Assembly (NCBI RefSeq): GCF_021390675.1
Contig: NZ_JAJEJV010000004.1
Span: 2,790,001-2,854,000, forward strand
Origin: Dyella sp. 2HG41-7
Lineage (GTDB): Bacteria > Pseudomonadota > Gammaproteobacteria > Xanthomonadales > Rhodanobacteraceae
Length of the DNA: 64,000 nt
Direction: 5' to 3'
Shown here: piece after piece, positions 56,263 through 64,000 of the stretch
How positions within the stretch are numbered: position 1 is the stretch's first letter
How the letters are laid out: each line of letters starts with the position of its first letter
Position numbers and translations under genes: made by a program
The notes under the pieces: model-generated
Seen by the model: only the letters and a program-made list of their open reading frames with translations
Told to the model about the DNA's origin: nothing
Database searches by the model: none

Positions 56263-56529
56263 GGGATGCTCTGATCAATTCCACGTAGGCGTCACCGGCT
56301 TGTCCGTTTGCAGGCCATAGGACCATCGGCGAAGGCAGACTGGCTGTCTGTCGAGACGATGGGCCGAAGGCATGCAAGCGGACAAGCCGGCCCGAAGGGT
56401 GATGTCCAGAAGGCGCGCAGGCTGCGCCGCGTGGCTTGAACAGACGGCCAGTCTGCCCTGCGCCACGCAACACACCCTGCGCGCCTTCTGGACATCATGC
56501 CGCCTACGTGGAATTGATCAGAGCATCCC
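56263..56529. repeat. Structured dispersed repeat, copy B
   Basis: A 267-bp element, about 85-90% identical to copy A by eye. Its outer arms (56263-56291 and 56501-56529) are a perfect 29-bp inverted repeat, GGGATGCTCTGATCAATTCC... . Where copy A has GACCCATTCTAC, copy B has GATCAATTCCAC, and both arms carry the matching change. P3 arms GATGTCCAGAAGGCGCGCAGG and their complement are perfect over 21 bp. Confidence 0.9.
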
Positions 56530-56775
56530 TTGGAATACCGGGCGAAAAAACGTTTTCATAGGAGCATAAGAAAGCGTGACGCAACTCCCGTTCTAGGCTC
56601 GCATCTTCACGTTTTAAAGCACCTCGCTGCGTATCATTCCCTACACGTAACCCTTCGCAGCCTGTCGACGCGGCCCGAATGGCACGGTCTAAGCATTGCA
56701 TGGTCTTGCATCATCGGAAGTCATACCGCCCAAGGACGGCAGGGTGCGGTAAGCCAATGCCCAGGGATGCAACAA
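56530..56775. other. Leader region of the MASE1 gene
   Basis: 246 bp between copy B of the repeat and the MASE1 start. The frame of the next gene is open across it, but the residues are unlike a membrane-sensor N-terminus, so I treat it as untranslated. No strong promoter was seen. Confidence 0.35.
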
Positions 56776-58434
56776 ATGCTCACATCCATTGCCAACAATA
56801 AGTGGTTGCGCCAGCTGGCGGTTTTCGTCGCTTATACGGCTGCCTATCTTTTGCTGCGTCCGTATTCGAACGGTATTTGGGCGATTACCGGCGGCCTGCG
56901 CCTGAGCGCATTGGTGCTGCTTCCCTACCGCTATTGGCCAGCGCTTATTTTGGCCGACACCGGTCCGCTTATTTACGACAATATCCCGTGCCTGCCGCAA
57001 TACGGTCTCACCTGGACCATTTGCAACTCGATCCCGCCGATTTTGTTCGCCATGCCGGTGGTGTGGTGGTGCCGCTACAAACTGGCGATGTTCCCGTCCA
57101 AGCGGTTGGTGCGCGCCAATGCGCTGCTGCTGTGCGTAGCGCTGGTATCGCTGGTGTGGACCATCACCACGGTGGCCGTGCTCGCCACCGTTTCGCCGCC
57201 GTCCGCCGCGGCGCATCCTTACCACATCCATAAGTTGGAAGTGGTGCAAGTCTTTCTCGGTAAATACGCTGGCATCCTTACGGTGCTTCCGGTGGTGCTG
57301 GTGTTGAAGCTGCAAAAATCCGCGCCGCTGCGACAACGCATGCTGGGCTGGGTACGCAGTCAATTGACGATGGAATCGCTGGTGCTGCTGTTGCCGACGC
57401 TCGCCGTGCTTTTTTGGGTGAATCACCGCGCCTCGCCCGATGCGCAGCAAGTGATTCGCATGGCGATGTTCTTGCCAGTCGCATGGCTCACCGTCAAACA
57501 CGGTTGGCGCGCGGCGGCGATAGGCATTGCGGCCGTGTTGAGCGCCATCTTTATGGATCTGGAATCGCGTGTCGGTGCATTGGACGTGCTTGGCACGCAA
57601 GCGTTCGTCGGCTTCTCCGCTACTTGTCTGTTTGCATTGGGCGCACGTATCGCTGTGCAAAACGCCGCCGAAGAACAAGAACGCCTCGACGCGCACACCG
57701 CCGTAAAACTCGCACAGCAAGGTCTCTATCTTTGCGAACTGCGCATGCGCCAAGCTGCGCAAACGCTGGAACAAATCGGCGGCACGTTGCAGCTGACGCA
57801 AGCCCGCCTGCTCAATCGGTTCAAGCACATGTTGCCGCCGATCGAAGGTCAAACCTATTACAAGCAAATGGCGTCGACGCAGCACCAGGTTCATCAACTG
57901 GTGGAATCCATGCATCCCATCGCCTGGCGCGAGCGCGGCTTGCCGGCGGCGATGCGCGAAACCATCGGGCGTTCGCTGGACGAAGCCAATATCGCCTACC
58001 GCTTCGACCTGAAGGGCCGTGGCTTGAGCCAGCTGTCGCCCGGTGTGCATGCGGCCATTTATCGCCTGGCCTGCGAGGCAGCCGTGCACGTATTCGCGCA
58101 ACAGGCGTGCACCACCATGACCATGACGCTGCGCGGCGGTTTCACCCATGGCCAGCGCTGGGCGGTGCTGCGTATTTGCGGCAGCTGGGACGATGCGCAC
58201 GCAGCGCCGCTCGTCCACACCAAACAGGAAAGTCAGCATCTGGCGGCGAAACTGGGCGCCAACGGATTAGGCCTGGTCGCCATGCGCGATTTTGTTCGCC
58301 TATATAACGGCGACCTGCACAGCGCGACCGAAAACAATCAATTGCGGATTACCGCGTTAGTGCACGACGTCAGTCAGCGGGCGCAAGGGGCCTTCGATAA
58401 ATCGCCCGAACCGCGCGAACTGTATATTCGCTGA
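56776..58434 (+). CDS. MASE1-type membrane sensor with degenerate kinase-like C-terminus
   Basis: 552 residues. The first 330 form eight to ten membrane segments of MASE1 type (LAVFVAYTAAYLLLRPYSNGIWAI, GLRLSALVLLPYRYWPALILAD, IVVLPVVLV-like helices, WLTVKHGWRAAAIGIAAVLSA). A coiled-coil region follows, then a C-terminal domain with a sensor-kinase outline: LVESMHPIAWRERGLPAAMRETIG, IYRLACEAAVHVFAQ where an N box would sit, and NGLGLVAMRDFVRLYNGDL as a G box. No DHp His in the usual ELHD context and no N-box Asn is visible, so ATP-dependent kinase activity is doubtful. The start at 56776 is favoured by GGGA spacing; 56767 is possible. Confidence 0.7.
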   Translation: MLTSIANNKWLRQLAVFVAYTAAYLLLRPYSNGIWAITGGLRLSALVLLPYRYWPALILADTGPLIYDNIPCLPQYGLTWTICNSIPPILFAMPVVWWCRYKLAMFPSKRLVRANALLLCVALVSLVWTITTVAVLATVSPPSAAAHPYHIHKLEVVQVFLGKYAGILTVLPVVLVLKLQKSAPLRQRMLGWVRSQLTMESLVLLLPTLAVLFWVNHRASPDAQQVIRMAMFLPVAWLTVKHGWRAAAIGIAAVLSAIFMDLESRVGALDVLGTQAFVGFSATCLFALGARIAVQNAAEEQERLDAHTAVKLAQQGLYLCELRMRQAAQTLEQIGGTLQLTQARLLNRFKHMLPPIEGQTYYKQMASTQHQVHQLVESMHPIAWRERGLPAAMRETIGRSLDEANIAYRFDLKGRGLSQLSPGVHAAIYRLACEAAVHVFAQQACTTMTMTLRGGFTHGQRWAVLRICGSWDDAHAAPLVHTKQESQHLAAKLGANGLGLVAMRDFVRLYNGDLHSATENNQLRITALVHDVSQRAQGAFDKSPEPRELYIR

Positions 58435-58449
58435 GCAAATCCCGAATGC

Positions 58450-58486
58450 AAAAAAAGAGCGATCGCGAAGCGACCGCTCTTTTTAT
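58450..58486 (+). terminator. Terminator after the MASE1 gene
   Basis: AAAAAGAGCGATCGC - GAA - GCGACCGCTCTTTTT; stem with T-run on plus and A-run (T-run on minus) on the other side. It can serve both converging genes. Confidence 0.85.
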
Positions 58487-58499
58487 TTGGGAGCCGCCA

Positions 58500-59000
58500 T
58501 CAATGACTAGGCTGGCGAACGACTTGGCCCGTGCAATTGAACGGGTCCGTGCACGTGCCGGTATCCGACGAATCTGCCGGTGTAATCACATTCACTTGCG
58601 ACGCACCCGTCGCGGTCGGCGTTACCGTAATACGCGTGGTCGTGTCGCTGTAGACCGTTTGCGCATTGTCGAGCGTGGCGGATAGGCCATTTCCGTGCAG
58701 CGTGCTCACATTGCCCGCATCCACGCCGATCGGCAGCACCAGGACAACGTTGTCCGCCACCGCCACCGCGGCACGCACCGTGCCGTTCGCATCATTGATT
58801 TGAAAGTAACGAATACCGTCCCGCACAAAGACATAAACATGGTAATGCGGGCTGACGCTGACATCCGCCGCGTTCGGCCACGCTTGACCCAAACCTGTCA
58901 CGACAGCTTGGTGGGCCATGGCGGGTGTAGCCAACATGGCCGTCATCAGCGCCGTTGCGGCGACCGTGCGTAAAGCAAAACCCAGTGGCTTGCGGATCAT
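58500..59000 (-). CDS. Secreted protein of unknown function
   Basis: 166 residues from the ATG at 59000 with a GGGG-rich site upstream. Signal peptide RTVAATALMTAMLATPAMA (about 11-30). The mature protein is beta-rich: VSVSPHYHVYVFVRDGIRYFQINDANGTVRAAVAVADNVVLVLPIG, then a Thr/Val-rich stretch and a C-terminal Cys pair (TGTCTDPFNCTG). No family recognised. Its mature N-terminus starts HQAVVTG, and a free N-terminal His could bind metal; that is speculation. Confidence 0.7.
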   Translation of the reverse strand: MIRKPLGFALRTVAATALMTAMLATPAMAHQAVVTGLGQAWPNAADVSVSPHYHVYVFVRDGIRYFQINDANGTVRAAVAVADNVVLVLPIGVDAGNVSTLHGNGLSATLDNAQTVYSDTTTRITVTPTATGASQVNVITPADSSDTGTCTDPFNCTGQVVRQPSH

Positions 59001-59347
59001 ATAAACCCCCTTATTTGTCCGAGCGGCGGTACCTCGCAAGCTCGCATCTAACACCAGCATGTGTGTAAATCGCGCAAACAACCGTCGGTATGCATCCGAA
59101 CCCATTATTCAAATAAAGCCGCGATTTATTAATCGCGACTCCGATCACTCTTTTGAAAAAACCTCCGCCCGATTACCGACGCACTTGTCTATATAGGCCC
59201 ACACTTGTGTACGATTTTTAACAATACGTAAGAAAAAGCCACGCACGACATGGCGCTGCACCGACTGGTGGCGGTTTGCAAAACCTGTTCATATTTACTA
59301 GCCTTTTTAGGCTGAGCAGTAGAAATAATCGACAATAAGGACAACGC
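59001..59347. other. AT-rich intergenic region upstream of two divergent genes
   Basis: 347 bp with noticeably lower GC than the surroundings. CACTTGT occurs twice (59183-59213) around TATATA. It must contain promoters for the secreted-protein gene and the H-NS gene, but no single pair is convincing. No repeat or RNA gene seen. Confidence 0.4.
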
Positions 59348-59758
59348 ATGGCCATTGATTTGAAAGCCCTTTCACCGAAAGAACTCCAGTCGCTTATCGC
59401 CAACGCGGAAGCGCAGATGCACGCAGCAAAAACCAACCAAGTGCAAGAACTTCGCAAAAAGATCGACACCCTGCTCAGCAACGCCAACCTCACCCTCGCC
59501 GACGTCTACCCCACGCGCGGCGGCAAAGCCAAAACCGGCAAGCGCGGCGCCGTCGCCCCCAAATACCGCAACCCGGAAGACCCCTCGCAAACATGGACCG
59601 GCCGCGGCAAGCGCCCGCTGTGGTTCGCTGCCGCCGTTAAAAAACGCGGCGTCACGGCGGAAAGTTTGCTGATCGAAGGCGCCGTTGCCAAAGCCAAACC
59701 CGGACCGAAAAAGCGCATCGCTAAAAAAGCGGGTCGTCGTAAGGTTAAGCGCGGTTGA
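59348..59758 (+). CDS. H-NS family nucleoid-associated protein
   Basis: 136 residues. The N-terminus MAIDLKALSPKELQSLIANAEAQM and the following helix form the oligomerisation coiled coil. The DNA-binding motif is in YRNPEDPSQTWTGRGKRPLWF (83-92 TWTGRGKRPL). The C-terminal 30 residues are Lys/Arg/Ala-rich (KPGPKKRIAKKAGRRKVKRG), a tail typical of Xanthomonadales and Burkholderiales variants. It binds AT-rich DNA and silences foreign genes; it sits next to the AT-rich tyrosinase locus. Confidence 0.9.
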   Translation: MAIDLKALSPKELQSLIANAEAQMHAAKTNQVQELRKKIDTLLSNANLTLADVYPTRGGKAKTGKRGAVAPKYRNPEDPSQTWTGRGKRPLWFAAAVKKRGVTAESLLIEGAVAKAKPGPKKRIAKKAGRRKVKRG

Positions 59759-60339
59759 TCGCTCTATAAGCTTGCGTCGGCACATTGACGCCCAAATGCT
59801 TTTTGCTTCATTCGTTCGATGAAAGACTAACCTGCCATTCCACCGATATGGCGGCGCGCTGGTAGAAGGATTGGCCGTGAGTATTCCGGCCAATCCTGCT
59901 AGCCGAGATCTCAACACTTGCCTAATCGTCATTCCAGCGAAAGCTGGACATAGTGCGCAGCACGAAGAACGTCCGAAGGACGGCCCCGAAGGGGGAGCGA
60001 AGCGAATCATCAAGTGACTTCGGGCTGCAAAGACGCTGGATTCCAGCTTTCGCTGGAATGACGATTAAGAGCAACCCCAAAACCTTCCTATCTCGCGCTT
60101 TAGCGATAGCACCGGCGAATCTCTTCTCTCGGCGAGGCATCCAACGCGCCTACGCACACAATGAAATCGCCCACACACCAACCGGCGCGCGACGACATTC
60201 AAATCCAATTTCGTAATGGTACCAATGTGTGTGCGAAGCGATTCGCATGCCAAAGCAGTCTGTTCTTTGGTTCGATTTACCCGAAGCGCAAAGCAAGACA
60301 AATCCAGGAAGCAACAAACAAAACGACCAAGGAGTGTCC
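59759..60339. repeat. Intergenic region with a 144-bp inverted-repeat element
   Basis: TAATCGTCATTCCAGCGAAAGCTGGA (59923-59948) and its exact complement (60041-60066) bound a 144-bp element. The inner part (GTCCGAAGGACGGCCCCGAAGGGGGAGCGAAGCG) forms smaller hairpins. The layout is MITE-like, but no flanking direct repeat was clear. The remaining 270 bp before the tyrosinase gene hold no recognisable gene. Confidence 0.65.
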
Positions 60340-61527
60340 ATGAACGACATCACTGAGAAAAACCGAACACAAAACCCACTAGCGTTGAATTACAAGTTCG
60401 AGGGTCGTCAGGTGGAAATCCACCCCAATGCGCTACCCGATGACGGAGGACTGTTCAAAGATGCCATCTTCATTGACGAACAACCCCTTGCCGTTCGTCG
60501 AAGAAACGGCGGCGGTTACTACAGCGCCTTCAATTTTTACGAAGCCTTCGCCACGCTGCAAAACACGGCCAACGCCGCCGTGGTCGCGCTCGATGATTCG
60601 CAGCTAGCTCCTTTTCTCGAAGGCCGGGTTGGCAAATTACCAAAGGGACTTCCCGACCTGAATAACCCAGGCCCACTGCGAGTTCGAAAAAATATTCTGC
60701 GGATGACTGCAGAAGAACGTGACCAATTCATCAACGCGGTCTTGGAATTGAAGCATCGCTACAACATCAATGTCGGGTGCTACGACGATATGGTGAGGGT
60801 GCACGTGGATACCATGATTGACCATTCATGGAGTGCACATGGCAATGCATTACTCCCATGGCATCGTCTCTATGTCTATCACTTTGAAAGCCTTCTACGT
60901 GCGCTTCCAGGTTTCGAGAACGTCACGGTACCTTACTGGGACTGGACGCAGCCTCTTGAAAACGGTGTATTGCCATTCACCGACAACTTCCTCGGCGGCG
61001 GCGGCGAGATACCGGATAACGGGGAGCAAGGAAATGTATTAACGGGCCCGTTCGCGTATGAAATAGGTCGATGGAATACTTTTGTCCGGCCGACGATGTT
61101 TGACCCCAACCCCGAACCTTCCCTCAAGAGGCGGCGAGCGGACCAGCTATTTGGACAAACTATTGTCCAGCCGACTGAACTACAGAGGTTGTTAGCCATC
61201 GACCGATTTGTCGACCAGAACAACAGCGGGTTCAACCATCAGGCGAACCAAATTCTGCACAATCCCCCTCATAACGTAGTTGGAGGCGACATGGGAGGTG
61301 ACGCTTCTCCCAACGACCCCATCTTTTGGATGCATCACTGCATGCTCGACAAAGCATGGGCGGACTGGCAGGAACGTCATTCCGACACGCCACACTACGA
61401 AGAAGACCCAAGTGACATGCATCCCATCGCTCCCGACGCAGCATTAGAACCATGGCTCGAAGATATTGGCCGTCGCGTCACTTCTAACGATCTTGTCGAC
61501 TACAAACGGCTCTATATCTACGAGTAG
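60340..61527 (+). CDS. Tyrosinase (type 3 copper enzyme)
   Basis: 395 residues; AGGAG lies seven bases before the ATG. Copper site A uses His155 or His162, His167 (SAHGNALLPWHRL) and His175. Copper site B uses His307 and His311 (ILHNPPHNVV) and one of His332/333 in DPIFWMHHCMLDKAW. PYWDWTQP and DMGGDASPNDPIFW are also typical. It hydroxylates monophenols and oxidises catechols. There is no signal peptide and no caddie-protein gene next to it. GC content is visibly lower than in neighbours and codon use differs, suggesting transfer. Confidence 0.9.
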   Translation: MNDITEKNRTQNPLALNYKFEGRQVEIHPNALPDDGGLFKDAIFIDEQPLAVRRRNGGGYYSAFNFYEAFATLQNTANAAVVALDDSQLAPFLEGRVGKLPKGLPDLNNPGPLRVRKNILRMTAEERDQFINAVLELKHRYNINVGCYDDMVRVHVDTMIDHSWSAHGNALLPWHRLYVYHFESLLRALPGFENVTVPYWDWTQPLENGVLPFTDNFLGGGGEIPDNGEQGNVLTGPFAYEIGRWNTFVRPTMFDPNPEPSLKRRRADQLFGQTIVQPTELQRLLAIDRFVDQNNSGFNHQANQILHNPPHNVVGGDMGGDASPNDPIFWMHHCMLDKAWADWQERHSDTPHYEEDPSDMHPIAPDAALEPWLEDIGRRVTSNDLVDYKRLYIYE

Positions 61528-61715
61528 TTGAAGAAGCGAAAACTCGATCAGGGAGATCGGATGACGCGCTCATCTCCATCTCTCCACATTTTCTGCTCGT
61601 CCTCCCGGCGAGGTGCTTTTCAACAGCAATGCTTGTCAAGCCGGGACCCAGCGACTTTCGCAATCTTTACTACGCCAATGAATGCGCAGGCTGGGGTTAG
61701 CCCCAACCTGCGTGT
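61528..61715. other. Short intergenic region with remnants of the GGGACCCAGC repeat
   Basis: A degenerate half of the palindromic repeat family is visible at about 61603-61660 (CCTCCCGGCGAGG...GCCGGGACCCAGCGACTTTCG). Nothing else stands out. Confidence 0.4.
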
Positions 61716-61985
61716 TCACTGCGACTGCGCCGAACTCGCAATCGGTGTGACATGCGCAATAGCATCCAACACCTCGCCAATTTGACAACTCAAATCGCCA
61801 AACAAATGCCCCAAGGGCATGCGCCGAATAACCAGCAGCGCTTGGTTGTCGACATCGCACGACGCCACGCCAGCCAACTGCGCCATCAAAAACAACCTAT
61901 CCCGCGCCTCGCACAATTGGTTGTAGTCGCCTTGGGACAGCACATAGCCTCCCTCGGAAGGGAGATCGATCAAGAAGTGTTTCAT
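61716..61985 (-). CDS. XAC0095-like small protein
   Basis: 89 residues starting MKHFLIDLPSEGGYVLSQGDY. The pattern GGYVLSQGDYNQLCEARDRLFLMAQL, then a C-terminal helix GHLFGDLSCQIGEVLDAIA, matches the XAC0095 family of small Xanthomonadales proteins of unknown role. The call rests on recalled family pattern. It lies alone, opposite in direction to the tyrosinase gene. Confidence 0.65.
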   Translation of the reverse strand: MKHFLIDLPSEGGYVLSQGDYNQLCEARDRLFLMAQLAGVASCDVDNQALLVIRRMPLGHLFGDLSCQIGEVLDAIAHVTPIASSAQSQ

Positions 61986-62527
61986 GGGCTTTAGTCCATA
62001 CGCGTAGGTCACGCCATGCATTGCGCATGGCGTGAAGGGCTACAGGAAAAATCCTGCCTAATTAGAGGGGTAATCCGACTACATTCCCTAACTAGTGCCC
62101 ACTTAGTCCCGACGCCGTCCAGTATGAACGGCGGTGGAGTAGTACTAAACGCGGCGTGGCGGGGGCTCGCGGGTGCGAGCGTGCCGTATGATCGGGGATA
62201 ACCATGATCAACATCCTTAGTGTCGGTTGTGGCCAGCGGATCGTTTGGGCTGCTACCCAGGCGATCCGCGCTACTCCACCCATGTCGGGTGTGCCGGGAT
62301 CGTTAGCACGGAGGCACACCCGACTTGCGAACCTTCGCATAACGCGAATCGGATATCTGTAAGCGGACGCGGATTTGTGTCGGCGGGAAAGCTGACGCGT
62401 GTAAGCGAAATGCATCGCCGAATAAGAGCTGCATTTCCCGACCCCTTTGTCGCCAATGGGAGGCACTTGCCCGCCTGGCCTTCCCGGTTATATATTCATA
62501 CTTTCTAATATACGAATTAATGTAATT
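61986..62527. other. 542-bp region with two hairpins and tandem micro-ORFs
   Basis: Two overlapping short frames run rightward. One ends ...NAAWRGLAGASVPYDRG at 62201. The second starts at ATG 62204 and encodes 52 residues ending ITRIGYL at 62362. The second contains GCGGATCG...CGATCCGC (62238-62271) and GTCGGGTGTGCC...GGCACACCCGAC (62284-62323), both perfect inverted repeats. Whether the DNA is coding or structural is unclear. Confidence 0.35.
62490..62519 (+). promoter_or_regulatory. AT-rich inverted repeat before the YeeE/YedE gene
   Basis: ATTCATA - CTTTCTAA - TATACGAAT is an imperfect palindrome in an AT-rich patch ending 9 bp before the start codon. Operons with the same gene set (two YeeE halves plus an ETHE1-like enzyme) are commonly repressed by BigR/SqrR-type ArsR regulators binding AT-rich palindromes. 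Assignment to such a repressor is inference. Confidence 0.4.
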
Positions 62528-62944
62528 ATGGCTTATTGGCTGTCCTCAAGCCTTGGCGGCGTTCTGATCGGTCTCGCTGCCGTACTCCTTATGGGAGCGC
62601 TCGGACGTATCGCCGGTATCAGCGGCATCGTCGGTGGCCTGGTTTCCACGCCTCCAACATCCGACCGTGGCTGGCGCTTAGCGTTTTTGGCCGGCCTTAT
62701 TCTTGCGCCGTTCGCCATGCGTTTCTTCATCGGCGAAAACGGCATCGGCCAACCCACCATAAGTTGGCTGTGGATGGTAGTGGCAGGCCTTTTGGTTGGC
62801 GTCGGAACCCGGCTCGGCAGCGGCTGCACCAGCGGTCATGGCGTATGCGGTATCGCGCGATTGTCAGCGCGCTCCCTCGTGGCGACGCTCATTTTCATGC
62901 TCTTCGGCATAGCCACCGTTTTCATAACCCATCATATCCATTGA
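62528..62944 (+). CDS. Half-size YeeE/YedE membrane protein (PmpA-like)
   Basis: 138 residues with four membrane segments ([77 protein letters not shown]). The conserved motif [23 protein letters not shown], with Cys, lines the transport path of thiosulfate/sulfur-importing YeeE proteins. The second half is encoded separately at 63194-63613. The ATG at 62528 lacks a strong ribosome site but fits the family. Confidence 0.88.
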   Translation: MAYWLSSSLGGVLIGLAAVLLMGALGRIAGISGIVGGLVSTPPTSDRGWRLAFLAGLILAPFAMRFFIGENGIGQPTISWLWMVVAGLLVGVGTRLGSGCTSGHGVCGIARLSARSLVATLIFMLFGIATVFITHHIH

Positions 62945-63193
62945 ATAACACCAACTCTCAACAACACGAAGCACAGTCCCCTCCCCTGCTTGCAGGGGAG
63001 GGCTAGGGTGGGATGACGCGGGCAACGCTCGCGTCCTTCATCAAAGCAAGCCATGAATAAGGCATCTCCGATGCATCGTCGCAAGACCGCTTCACCCCAC
63101 CCCAACCCTCCCCTACTACACGTAGGGGAAGCAGCAAAACGCGCGCGCCGAGACTCAGTGCGAATCAGGCCGTCTCTTCGGGACACCGCACTT
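62945..63193. repeat. Palindromic intergenic repeat (CCCTCCCCTGC type), copy 2
   Basis: CCCTCCCCTGCTTGCAGGGGAGGGCTAGGGTGGG (62980-63013) and the inverted partner CACCCCACCCCAACCCTCCCCTACTACACGTAGGGG (63092-63128). The copy at 51154-51278 has the same two parts. It lies between the two YeeE/YedE halves, an odd position inside what is probably one operon. Confidence 0.75.
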
Positions 63194-63613
63194 ATGAACC
63201 ACATCGTGGCTTTCATTGCAGGCCTATTGTTTGGAGCTGGCCTCGTGCTAGGCGGCATGACGCAACCCGCGATCGTCCAAGCATTCCTCGATATTGCCGG
63301 CCAGTGGAACCCAAGCCTGCTGTTTGTCATGGCCGCTGCCGTACTCACCACCATGATCGGCTACCGCCTTGTTCTACGCCGCCCACAACCGTGGCTAGAA
63401 CGCGAATTCCATTTACCCAAATCAAAAAACGCCGACCGGAAATTAATCGTTGGCGCCGCACTATTCGGTATCGGCTGGGGCATCGCGGGCTATTGTCCTG
63501 GCCCTGCCCTTACGTCACTCTCTGGCGGTGCGCCATCCGTCTGGCTGTTCGTCGCCGCCATGGCATTCGGATGGTGGCTTATAAGCCGTATCTCGTCCCA
63601 CAGCGCTTCGTAA
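63194..63613 (+). CDS. Half-size YeeE/YedE membrane protein (PmpB-like)
   Basis: 139 residues starting MNHIVAFIAGLLFGAGLVLGGMTQP. It has four membrane segments and the second conserved motif WGIAGYCPGPALTSLSGG, with Cys. Together with the upstream half it would form a full YeeE/YedE-type sulfur-compound transporter. The ETHE1-like gene follows after 16 bp. Confidence 0.88.
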   Translation: MNHIVAFIAGLLFGAGLVLGGMTQPAIVQAFLDIAGQWNPSLLFVMAAAVLTTMIGYRLVLRRPQPWLEREFHLPKSKNADRKLIVGAALFGIGWGIAGYCPGPALTSLSGGAPSVWLFVAAMAFGWWLISRISSHSAS

Positions 63614-63629
63614 TGCGAGGTTATTGAAC

Positions 63630-64000
63630 ATGAAAGCGCCAGAGATCAAAGCGTTTTTCGACGAACCGACCAATACATTTAGCTATGTCGTATGGGACCC
63701 GCAAGAAAGACAAGCCGCCATTATCGACAGCGTACTGGAATACGACCCCGCATCGGGTCGCACCAAACACAACGCTGCGGACATCATCGTGGCGTTCATC
63801 AATGCCAACAGCCTCCACGTGCAGTGGTTAATCGAAACCCACGTGCACGCCGATCATTTATCTGCATCTGCTTATATCAAGGCGCTCGTCGGCGGAAAAA
63901 TCGCTACGGGCGAGCACGTCCAAACCGTTCAAAACGTCTTCGGAAAACTATTCAACGCTGACGCAGATTTCAAACGAGACGGCAGCCAATTCGACCATCT
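63630..64000 (+). CDS. ETHE1/Blh-like persulfide dioxygenase, 3' part missing
   Basis: About 123 residues visible; the gene leaves the window. Metallo-beta-lactamase fold: the metal motif is His71-x-His73-x-Asp75-His76 in ETHVHADHLSASAYIK. The opening MKAPEIKAFFDEPTNTFSYVVWDP with AIIDSVLEYDPASGRT is typical of Blh/ETHE1 enzymes, which oxidise glutathione persulfide to sulfite. With the two YeeE halves it makes a sulfide/persulfide detoxification operon. Confidence 0.88.
   Translation, partial: MKAPEIKAFFDEPTNTFSYVVWDPQERQAAIIDSVLEYDPASGRTKHNAADIIVAFINANSLHVQWLIETHVHADHLSASAYIKALVGGKIATGEHVQTVQNVFGKLFNADADFKRDGSQFDH

Noticed and set aside
56689-58239. A 516-codon frame antisense to the MASE1 gene
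   Set aside because: Arg/His/Gln-rich shadow; the plus strand has coherent membrane segments.

Overview
The window is a chromosomal segment from a high-GC gammaproteobacterium. Gene content points to the Xanthomonadales, most likely Rhodanobacteraceae (Dyella, Rhodanobacter, Luteibacter or a relative). The pointers are an XAC0095-type small protein, an H-NS variant carrying the WTGRGKRP motif, the aguA-aguB pair, an NfuA with an A-type domain, and many long palindromic intergenic repeats. Genus is inferred from these families, not from a marker gene.

Layout. Positions 1-19 kb are mostly housekeeping: asnB (3' end outside the window) behind an asparagine-codon attenuator, recJ with a phosphoglycerate-mutase-like partner, an ABC-F ATPase, aguA and aguB (agmatine to putrescine), a TraB-family protein, two monohaem cytochromes c, nfuA, a pterin carbinolamine dehydratase, rluC, rne and a GacA/UvrY-type regulator. 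A tRNA-Leu(UAA) lies at 20.0 kb between two small orphan genes.

Positions 20.7-33 kb hold an unusual accessory block. An ABC exporter and an HPr-kinase-like protein run leftward. A B12-type radical SAM enzyme and a PF14907-like nucleotidyltransferase run rightward from the same divergent region. Converging on them is a tightly coupled leftward block of two glycosyltransferases, a second B12-type radical SAM protein, two methyltransferases and an amidohydrolase. No product is recognisable. Positions 33.1-41.3 kb are a Wzx/Wzy-type polysaccharide operon with three genes that together resemble synthesis of a 3-acylamino-3,6-dideoxyhexose.

Positions 41.5-44.9 kb carry a redox module: cytochrome b561, an outer-membrane protein with one N-terminal CxxCH followed by a predicted barrel (Cyc2-like layout), a soluble cytochrome c and a porin-like protein. 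Next come an ECF sigma / anti-sigma / subtilase-lipoprotein operon, a large autotransporter with a long Pro-Thr linker, a YncE-like propeller, a QseBC/PmrAB-type two-component system, a quinone oxidoreductase, a MASE1 membrane protein, an H-NS protein, a tyrosinase, and at the right edge two half-size YeeE/YedE proteins with an ETHE1-like persulfide dioxygenase (cut by the window end).

The most notable non-coding structure is a family of three elements of about 250-270 bp (1820-2090, 44901-45150, 56263-56529). Each has an outer stem and two inner hairpins, and the paired bases change together between copies. The second is the asnB leader: a 39-codon peptide with nine Asn codons, a mutually exclusive antiterminator, and a terminator 45 bp before asnB.
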